From contig LUGG01000015.1 of NCBI GenBank assembly GCA_001683735.1, positions 186,001-250,000 of the forward strand: a stretch of DNA of 64,000 bases, given 5' to 3'. The number at the start of each line of letters is the position of its first letter. Positions within the stretch are counted from its first letter, which is position 1. The stretch comes from Grifola frondosa (taxonomy: Eukaryota > Basidiomycota > Agaricomycetes > Polyporales > Grifolaceae). Made by a program: the position numbers and the translations under genes. Positions 56,266 through 64,000 of this stretch are shown here, piece after piece. Under the pieces are notes generated by a model. It was not told the origin of the DNA. It made no database searches and saw nothing but the letters and a program-made list of their open reading frames with translations.

Positions 56266-58504
56266 TCATTCTTCTCGGGGTGCTAGAGAGACCCTCAACG
56301 GCAGCTGCACGCCCTTCTCCACCTCTCCCTCTAGTGTGGGAACCATGACAAGAGCCTGCTCGCGCCGGAGCCGCTTCAAGTCCTCACATAATCCAAACTC
56401 AAAGTTGGACACGAGCTCCAGGAGGAATGCTTGTACTTCGTAAACACTGCGATGTGTATACCATGAGCAACATGAGGTGAACAAAGAAAGAAAAGTGTAC
56501 GAACGCAAAGCGCCATCCAATGCAAGCTCTGAGGCCACCAGCGAAAGTCAATCTGTAAGAATAGTGCATGAGTCGGAGGAGCATAAGATGTCATATTACA
56601 TGACGTACACATTGCTATAACACCGACGGTTGGGCCGCGCTTTCCCTTGAACTCCAACCATCGCTCAGGATTGAAGGTATGTGCGTCATCTCCCCATACA
56701 TCCTTGTCACTATTGGACGGGTTAATGAGACATCATCATCCATGCGCATTCATACTCACCGATTGTATGCCGCTACAGATAACACGAGCCTTAGGCCTGC
56801 GCGGATGGGCAGTTCGTGGATGACCTTCCCGGAGCGCGTCGTGATCGGCTTCGAGAGCGGAAGGACGTCGTCCTTGAGCGACTGCCTGAAATTGTGTGGC
56901 ACGACGGGGTGGAAGCGCAGCACTTCCTTGAGCACCGCTTGCAGGTACGGTATCGCTTCCAGATCTGCAACGGTGAACTCGGAGGCACCGCGCTCGAACA
57001 GTGCGCGCTCCGCGTCGCGAATCTCTGCGCGGAGGCGCGTCTGCATCCAGGGGTGCCGGGCGAGCTCGAGGAGCGCGAAGCTGAGAGTGTTGGAGGTGGT
57101 TTCCTGGCCTGCTAATAGAATGGTTCTGGGATCGAGTTAGGTGTATGTTTCGCATACAATTAGTGATCTATACCTCATCTGCGAGATCATCTCCTTGTGA
57201 CTGAGCCGTGCTTGGCCATTCTCCGATGCATTTGAGTTGACTGTGGCGTATTGGCACAGTTAGTTAGCGTCAGTGTATATATAACGATCACACATACCAA
57301 GGATACTCATGATGTCACGATTTCCTTTGCCTAGTAAAAGGGCTTCTGTCTTCATCTCGAGCAATTGATTTGCAATCTTGTGTGCGGTCGTCTCTGTTTT
57401 CACGTGCCTTGTCCAACCCCTTCCCGGGAAGATGATCATACAAAACCTCGAGTATACTCATAGGAATGTAATGAGTGAGGTTCTGCATGAAAATCTTCGT
57501 AGTTGAAGGGGCAGAGAAAATCGTTGCTCTGCAAAGGCACGAATCAATAAGCACGCGATGGTGTTTCTCGATAATAGCTCACACTAGGTTGTTGTACGCC
57601 TTCGCCAGTTCGTTCTCGCTATTCTCGAAGACACCTAGTTTGTAGTCGAAAGCAGCTTCAGGCTCATGTCAGTCGCTAGTCGCAATTCAAGACTGCAATA
57701 ATATGAATTACCTTCGCCTATTGCCTCCAGCGTCGCAGGCGCAATGTACTTCGGTACGTTAAAGATACAAGATTGCTCGGGTACTTCAGCCAACAAATCT
57801 TTCCATTTCAAAGTCACCTGAACGATAGTTGATAAAGATGTCCCATGCCAAAAAGCTTGATGTACGCACTTGTTCGGCGTAGTGTCTGAACACCGGCAGG
57901 AGGTTCTTTGACTCTGGAGTCCCAAATGCGGGAAGCATCACCTTCCTCTGACGCTTGTGCGTCTCGCCTTAGGAGAAACAAACAGGATGTGAGATGTGTT
58001 TCGAGTCTCTGACAAGCATTACCACTACCTTCAGCCCATGTCAACCCATTATCGGCCACCAGACGGGACAGTATGCGGCGCTCAGGCTGCTTTGGAAAGT
58101 TATAACCCGATGTCTGATATATGTATTGTAGCGCCTTGGGGTCGGATATCACAAGCATATCTTCCTATTGCCACAGCAAGGGATTTACAATGAGCGCCAC
58201 AACGGATCGGCGACAGCAAACCTTACCCCGAAAGGTGCCTTGATATGAACGACGCCTCCATACTGGTCCTGCCACTTGAAATCCGTCACTCCAGCTTGAG
58301 GCTGGAACAGCTCCGGCAAATTCCCTACAAAATCATGACAGTTGTCGTCGTAAATTTGCTGAAGGAGGATGAACGTTACACACCAAGCCAGAACGACTCC
58401 GGCTCTGGTCCCGGAAGATCAGAGACGACAGTCTTCCTAAGCAGACGGCGCAAAGCATAGAGCAACGTAACCACAAGAACAGCGATCCAAAGTATCAAGC
58501 CCAT
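56266..58504 (-). CDS. cytochrome P450 monooxygenase
   Basis: Twelve exons from 58504 to 56266: 58384-58504, 58227-58324, 58029-58164, 57870-57967, 57712-57817, 57583-57655, 57298-57528, 57174-57240, 56760-57125, 56611-56709, 56505-56552, 56266-56446; 540 residues. An N-terminal membrane anchor (MGLILWIAVLVVTLLYAL) and proline hinge LPGPEPESFWLGN are followed by the C-helix LTWAEGETHKRQRKVMLPAF, I-helix oxygen-binding AGQETTSNTL, ExxR in LKEVLRFHP, NPERW and the heme-cysteine loop FAGGLRACIGWRFA. It is an ER-bound class II P450 that would use P450 reductase; the substrate is not inferable. One extra A near 57402 must be dropped to keep frame. Intron density is typical of basidiomycete P450s. 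Confidence 0.9.
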
Positions 58505-59787
58505 ACTGGCAGACAGACTCAGAGACATCAGACCATGCCGCCGACTAGTAGTTTATATATGTGTACAGGACGGGCGTTCACAGGACGAAGCTTAGTGTCC
58601 CATGACAATCTTCGCGTGTATTTGAAGCCTAAGGTATGGGAGCTTCTGGCTCTTTGCGGAAATGATGTACCAGCAAATTATCTCACAAGATCGTAGCACA
58701 CGCTTATCGGACACAAGCGAGCTGAGTTTACGGCGAGAGTGTATCGCGGTGCCTGGGTAAAAGCAGTCATAAATTGAATGGAAGTTGAATAAAGCTCACA
58801 AATAAGAACAGGACCTATCACGTCGCGCATTCAGCCGCTGTAGAAGGGGAGAAGCTTATATCGGAGATATCAATCATCGACTAGAAGCCATGGGCGGAGA
58901 CCTTGGGGAAGCACAAAAATCCCAGAGTGTATCCAAGAGGGTAAGAATGAACACGCGAACGGGCGTTTGAGTTATCTAGTAAACCAGTACCAACGCAGAG
59001 GTACTCTGATGAGGATTATGTCAAGGGTTCTCAAGGAACGAGTTCATCGCGGCATTCGCCATGGGCCGCGTGCTCACATCTTTTTCATGAATCCAGTCGA
59101 ATGTCAGTGCTGTTCATAGAAAACACTGAGTCAGCATTTGACATTTGGTCTCGAATGTGACAACAAGTACTTGGCACCTAAACGAAGAAAAATATTCAGC
59201 GCTTACTAGAAATAATACTAACGCCCAGTCAAAATCGAAATGAGCGAAAACCTGTTTTCTATGACGATTCGGATTTGGACTGCTTGACTCGGATTCGGAT
59301 TTCGGATAGGACATGCACCTATCCGAGTTCGCGCTGCGTAGCTCGGATACCACTCGCGGTTCGGATGGAGCACCATGGACCGACACCGTCGGTGTCGCTA
59401 TGTGTCGGTACGGCATCCGAGCGATAACAGCCGCCTCCGTCCCCGCCTCCACAGCAGCAGGTATAAAGGCTGCAACCCCACCTCATGTCGGGTCACCAAC
59501 GTTCAAACCCTAACCACAACCACAGCCTTCACCACACTTCACAAGAACCCCCGAACTTTTGCCTCGTGTTCTCCGCTTTGCTCGTGCCACACAACCGCGT
59601 GTCCTTCTGCATTTAAGAAACCGCGCTGTGGACATCGGTTATATCTCCAACCAACCTGTGCGTATATCTCTCAAGTCTGCAACTCACCCTCGGCCTGACA
59701 ACATTTTTCTCAGATCGCACTTCTACGTCATCCGCAACCTTTATCTTCCTACATATCACCTTTACTCCGCATCAACCAACTAGCAAG
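58505..59787. other. divergent intergenic region, 1.3 kb
   Basis: No supported gene. 59262-59375 is rich in CGGATTCGG / ATCCGAG units and contains an inverted pair (ggatagg ... cctatcc, 59305-59323). 59480-59787 is a C/T-rich leader for the next plus-strand gene. Confidence 0.4.
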
Positions 59788-60726
59788 ATGACTTCCGCGA
59801 ATGTCGTCCCCGCGCTCGTAGTCCCTTCTGGGCGCTCTATAACAGAACGCCCCTCTACCCGACGACCCCCTTGCTCGCTTTCCGCCACCACTACCTGCCC
59901 AGCGCCGCACGCTCCGGGAGAGCCGTGGCGTGACGCTGCAGATCAAGACGACGGCCCCATACGCCGCCATCTGCGGACCTTGGTCTCCCAAGGGCCACGT
60001 CCAGCCGCATCGTAGCCATTTGCCGCGTCGCCGCAACAAACACTGCTTCTCTGTCCGCGATGAGAAGCGGGCCGACGATCGGCTTGCAGAGGCTACAAAG
60101 GCGGAGGCACCAGCTGTGCAGACCAAAGTCCCCGCCCCGGTCATGCAAAGCGAACCCCCGAAGCTCGAGGAGAATCACCGCCAAGAGCTGATCCCCGGTC
60201 TCGAGCTTGCGTTCGCTGGCGAGAACATCGTGCCGCCCGAGTGCAACTTCACCCACATCCTCGACATCTGCTATGCCTCCGGCGGCCACACGCCGGCCGC
60301 AGAGAGCTTTGACGGTCGAGCACAGAGGCTGCGCCTCACAATATCGGAGTCTGCGCGCCGCAACGATCCCGCCCAGCGAGCTGACCTCGCACTTACCGAC
60401 GCCCAGCTCTGTGCCGCCCGAGACTTCATCGCGCAGGCGCTGCCGTACAGCATGGCGGCCAACGAGACGGAGGCGTCCACCGTACGCATCCTCATCACGA
60501 CGCCGGCCCGCCGGCCCACAGACGCCATGTCCGCCGCTGGTGCTATCTTGCATTCGCATCTGGCAAGCCTGTCGAGACCGTCTTGCACTATATCGACGAG
60601 GAGGAGAACTTCGAGAGCGTCTGGAAAGGCGAGGTCTCTGAAGAAGAGGTGGAGAAGGTCGAGCGTATCGCGCGCAAGTGGTCCTGGATGTCGAGCATCA
60701 TGGAGCAACAGAGGAGGTTGGCGTGA
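59788..60726 (+). CDS. unknown protein
   Basis: A mostly single-exon frame starting MTSANVVPALVVPSGRS. The most protein-like parts are ELIPGLELAFAGENIVPPEC, FTHILDICYASGG, LTDAQLCAARDFIAQALPYS and RILITTPARRPTDAMSAA. A one-base step near 60545 leads into CYLAFASGKPVETVLHYIDE and an acidic-basic helix ending RKWSWMSSIMEQQRRLA with TGA at 60724-60726. The pattern ITTP...DAM...CYLAFASGK suggests a derived phosphatase-like Rossmann fold, but the catalytic C-x5-R loop is absent, so I do not assign an activity. The N-terminal frame before 59930 is uncertain. Function unknown. Confidence 0.5.
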
Positions 60727-60950
60727 CGCCTGGAGCGTTTCGCAACAGAACATTGCCCCTCTTTGTATCATTAGCATATTTGAACATACCTTATTCAATG
60801 TCGTCCTTTGATTTCGTGAAATCTGCGAGTGCGTGAATCCATGACAGACAGACCGTTGAGAAGAAGCAGAGGTATGGTACATATATCCAAGTCACATCAC
60901 AGATACATAAGGAGTATGAATCGGCCGCAGTCGTGCACAGAAGTGAGCAT

Positions 60951-61805
60951 CTAGGGCACAGTGAGCTTGAGTACAGCATTCTGCGCTATGATCTCCGCAG
61001 ACGTCAGTTCACGACCTGAACGGAGATACGCCACGCGTAACTCCTGCGCCCAGGAGGCACAATCACATGAGTATGGTGTAAACGACTGAATGCGGACATA
61101 CCTCGAAACTATGTTTGTCATATTGTGGGAAGGCGCAGATGCTCTGAAAGATATCTCCGCCACCATTCATACTCGGAGTGGATGTCGCTGATGCAAACGT
61201 TGTTCGCGAAATGAAACATGAATGTAATCGCATTACTCACGAGGTCGAGGGAGTGGTATGGTGGCATACTTATGGCCGCTTCGATATGCCAACCATCGCA
61301 TTTCCTGCGGGACGCATGTACAGCTAAATTGAGCTTAAGAGTCGCAACGATGGCAGACGTACCTCGAAAGAAAACTGTTTATACTCGGGCTGTGCAACTA
61401 TGCTCTGAAACTGAAGCGTCATGCCGTACTCGGTGAGATTGTGAGGTTTCCATGCCTGCACATCCAATGGAGGCTCTGGAGAACCACTGGCTGTAGGTGA
61501 TCCCCTCCCTGAGAGATTCGTAATTGCCTCAACGTGAGGCTCGAAGAGAGGCGGTAAGCGCAGAGCAGCGCGTGCTTGTGGGTCAATTGGAACCTGAGGA
61601 CACGGCGCCGGTGGCCTCCCAGTAGTCCTATATGCATGGAGATAATCCTGCACGCGTCTTTCCTGCGACACAACGTGTCAGAACGTTCAGCATGACAATG
61701 CGAAAACAGGAACATACCTCGAAACTCTCCTCTTTCTGTCCTGGGGTGCGTGATGCTCATGAAGTATTCACGACGACTACTGCTTGACATTTGAGGCGAA
61801 GGCAT
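60951..61805 (-). CDS. small protein with duplicated SFE-E(L/M)R motif
   Basis: Five exons: 61718-61805, 61363-61662, 61270-61304, 61102-61187, 60951-61043. It starts MPSPQMSSSSRREYF and ends IIAQNAVLKLTVP, about 200 residues. Key segments are ERRVQDYLHAYRTTGRPPAP, PPLFEPHVEAITNLSG and two copies of a motif: PEYKQFSFE|EMRWLAYRSGHK and PQYDKHSFE|ELRVAYLRSGRE, with an intron at the same codon boundary in each (marked |). The motif slightly resembles the SFEELR element of some nucleoporins, but no FG repeats are present, so I leave it unnamed. One extra C near 61755 and one missing base near 61188-61270 are needed to keep frame. Confidence 0.55.
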
Positions 61806-62056
61806 GTGTTGCGTTTGAGATAATCGGTTTGAAAAGAGAACTTAGAGCAGTGTTACGCGACCACGGTCAAGTTATACTTGTACCGCGACGTGCCTTTGTC
61901 TGAATCACCACGCGTATGATAAAATTCTGCTTCGCGATAAAGTTGCTTGACAAAGGATGTGGCGGTTCAAGCTCAAGCTTTTGAACTGCGGTGGTTATGG
62001 ATATGTTAAATTTGATTTAAAAACGTTGTCATATATCATAACTTGGCCAGTCTTAT
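61806..62056. other. upstream region of tRNA-Ala
   Basis: AT-rich, no gene seen; 5' flank of both the minus-strand gene and the tRNA. Confidence 0.4.
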
Positions 62057-62140
62057 GGGCGCATGGTGTAGTTGGTTATCACATCCGCTTAGCATTTCTG
62101 CGCTTGCGGGGGGTGCTGGGTTCAATTCCCAGTGCGTCCA
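62057..62140 (+). tRNA. tRNA-Ala (anticodon AGC) with a 10-nt intron
   Basis: The cloverleaf folds by hand: acceptor GGGCGCA (62057-62063) pairs with TGCGTCC (62133-62139), discriminator A at 62140. The third pair is G3:U70, the major alanine identity element. The anticodon stem TCCGC/GCGGG frames loop TTAGCA, anticodon AGC at 62091-62093. An intron of 10 nt (about 62095-62104) sits one base 3' of the anticodon, the canonical position. T-arm CTGGG-TTCAATT-CCCAG doubles as the B box, and TGGTGTAGTTGG is the A box. The CCA end is not encoded. Confidence 0.85.
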
Positions 62141-62147
62141 CAACTCC

Positions 62148-62156
62148 TTTTGTTTT
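62148..62156 (+). terminator. RNA polymerase III terminator
   Basis: Two T4 runs (62148-62151 and 62153-62156) directly follow the tRNA, as expected for pol III termination. Confidence 0.7.
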
Positions 62157-62719
62157 ACTTCGGTTTGTCTCGGAATATGGTTTCAAGGAAATACTGATGG
62201 TGTCGTGCAAATAGAGCACCGTCAAGGTGGTTTTCGGCGGCCTATCACAAGCTGTTGGAAAGCATTGGATGTATACACACATGTACTTATATGACACAAG
62301 AATGGAACAAATCGATGCATGCAACGACGACATAACCCTTACGGAAAGAAACGAACATAGAGAAACTCCCAACGTCGATAACCGTGCATAGCAAGAGAGA
62401 GATGGGAACCGCAAACCATATCTAATACATGATAGAAGGATCGAATTACGATTATCTGTTTGATGAAGTTGGGGATGGGTGGTCTGTGCGTGATGCGGGG
62501 TAGATGAGCGGATTGAGTGCAAGGGCCGTAGCCGACGAGAGAACGTCCTCGATAACTAGATGGGAGCGTAGGATACAAGGGAGCACGGTGGACTAGGTGC
62601 ACCCGATTTTGCGAACAAACGCGGGATATAGCGTAGCTGGACCGCCTCTCGCGCGGAGGCGCTACTGAAGGTGAGAGCAAAGATGATATGCAACGAATAA
62701 AGATACAAGAGCGAGCGTG
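62157..62719. other. 3' flank of Cdh1 gene
   Basis: No gene seen; probable 3' UTR of the minus-strand Cdh1 gene plus spacer after the tRNA. Confidence 0.45.
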
Positions 62720-63988
62720 TCATCGGATGAGCCGACCGTAGTCCAGGCGGCTCTCCCGTTTTGATTCGTGATTCTCCTTCTTCGGGAACGCGTTCCAAAA
62801 GCGGAGCGTCTCGTCGCCTGCACCAGTGACGATCGTCTCGCCATCAGGGCTCATCGCAAGGTAGAGAACTCGGTGTGTGTGCCCTGTCAGAGACGCCACC
62901 ATATCGAGCGAGGGGTACTTCCAGATGCAGATCTGGTTTTGCGCGGTCGTCGAGGAGAATCCGTGTGTCGATACCAGCTCGTGAGATGTCAGCGACCACG
63001 TTAGATTGCACACCTGTTTCCACCGTAAACAGAGAGACATGATACTCAGAGACTAAACTAGACTGACCTGACTGCCGGTGTCCAGCTCGTTCAGCATGTG
63101 CCCGTTTATCACATTCCAGAATCGAATATGCTTGTCCGCCGTGCCTCCTCCGGTTGCCAGTACACCTGAGACATGCGGATCCCATGCGAGGGCCTTCACA
63201 GCCGCCGTATGCTCGTGGAACTTCCATAGCGGCGCATCGCCGCCGTCTTCGGCTGCACTGTTGCTCGCGCTCGCGCTTCCACTCGCAGTCCCGCTCCTCC
63301 CTGTCCCCAGTCCAGGGCGCTTCGAACCGCGTAGGTCCCATATACATACTTTGTTGTCATTTCCCCCGCTCGCCAGCGTTGCCGCCTGCGGCCCACCGTC
63401 TCCGCTCCACCGCAGTCCGCACACCTCCTGCCTGTGTCCCTGACATCGTTTAAACGGCCGCGTCATGGGATCCCGGACATCCCGATGGTGGACCATCCGA
63501 TCCCTAGATCCAGAGCTGAGCACATGCGCGTTCCAGGATAGCGCACCTATCCGCTGTGTATGGGCTTGCTGATAGGTCCGCTGGAGCTGCAGAGTATTGG
63601 CATCGTATATCCGTAGTCGCCCAGATAAAGTTCCAACGGCAAGTGTGGTACCCTGACTCAAGATGAGAAACCCAACGTACCAAGAATCGATGATTACGTA
63701 CCTTCTGCACCCACGAAACGGAGCTGATCGTGTCATTGGAACTCGCCAGATCGCATAGCTTCGATACCTGAGCGGTATGTGCCGTCCACAGATATACGCA
63801 GGAGCCTAGTCCCACGCCCAGCACGTTCGTGCTCGACCAGTCCACCAGATTCAGGTAAAAATCGTCCGCAAGCTCTGGGGCATCTAGTACCCGATATGGC
63901 GTCTTGCAGACGCTTCGCAACTGTCGTCGTGGGCTCTCTAGCAACTGCCTGCTCTCCGCGCGCACAGGACTCATTGAGTATGCTTCAT
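62720..63988 (-). CDS. CDH1: Cdh1/Fizzy-related APC/C activator, 5' partial
   Basis: Three exons in view: 63702-63988 (or beyond), 63068-63652, 62720-63013, with introns 63653-63701 and 63014-63067. The seven-bladed WD40 propeller is nearly complete: [117 protein letters not shown] and [20 protein letters not shown]. It ends GRLIR, the IR tail that docks on the APC/C. [17 protein letters not shown] favours Cdh1/Fzr over Cdc20. A Ser/Ala-rich insert ([13 protein letters not shown]) lies in one blade. The C-box lies outside the window; the frame stays open to the edge after a possible acceptor at 63989-63991. It targets cyclins and other D-box/KEN substrates for ubiquitylation in late mitosis and G1. 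Confidence 0.92.
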
Positions 63989-64000
63989 CTGTGGGGGTAT

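Noticed and set aside
59262..59375. CGGATTCGG repeats as a tandem array or ncRNA
   Set aside because: Units are few and irregular; no stable long hairpin or conserved flanks could be supported.
1..64000. Mass pseudogenisation as the explanation for frame breaks
   Set aside because: Breaks are isolated, one base each, often in homopolymers, and occur in essential single-copy genes with otherwise perfect conservation.

Overview
This window is nuclear DNA of a filamentous basidiomycete, most likely an Agaricomycete mushroom or wood-decay fungus. It has about 25 tightly packed genes on both strands, nearly all split by many GT-AG introns of 48-65 nt. It also shows fungal-type F-box, SRPK-like kinase and multi-pass membrane families, a CBM1-CE16 plant-wall esterase, and one intron-bearing tRNA-Ala. 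There is no bacterial, viral or organellar signal. All identifications come from reading translations by eye; no database was searched.

Layout. 0-8.9 kb: the tail of an unknown gene, a methyltransferase, then what looks like a tandem duplication of an [F-box | TIM50] block. The left copy kept the F-box gene and lost TIM50; the right copy kept TIM50 and lost the F-box gene, and an SRPK-like kinase sits inside the broken copy. 9-24 kb: a dispersed repeat, chaperonin subunit CCT8, a second F-box protein and a large BEM2-type RasGEF-like/PH/RhoGAP protein. 24-34.5 kb: a NAPE-PLD-like metallohydrolase, a single-pass membrane protein, a hAT-like MITE beside a GTCAAT-palindrome cluster, a GW/WG-repeat protein and a C2H2/proline-rich protein. 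35-44 kb: three secreted wall-related genes (TOS1-like, double-psi beta-barrel, CBM1-CE16), a second copy of the dispersed repeat and an SDR-like protein. 44-51 kb: a tandem ABC ATPase, an NmrA-like oxidoreductase, ribosomal protein uL23 and an unknown protein. 51-64 kb: a head-to-head pair of paralogous membrane proteins, a cytochrome P450, two unknown proteins, tRNA-Ala and the 3' part of a Cdh1/Fizzy-related APC/C activator.

Data quality dominates interpretation. Well over half of the multi-exon genes are intact at protein level except for isolated single-base frame breaks, mostly one base short inside a G, C or A run. Essential genes are affected (CCT8, TIM50, BEM2), so assembly indels are more likely than mass pseudogenisation. 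One paralogue pair supports this internally: the homologous third exon is 166 nt in one copy and 165 nt in the other, and the shorter copy is the one with the frame break. CDS spans below give the true extents as I read them; frame breaks are noted in each entry. No operon-like or defence system is visible. Functional links are limited to loose groupings: wall/polysaccharide genes at 35-44 kb and protein homeostasis or degradation genes (two F-box, CCT8, Cdh1) scattered through the window.
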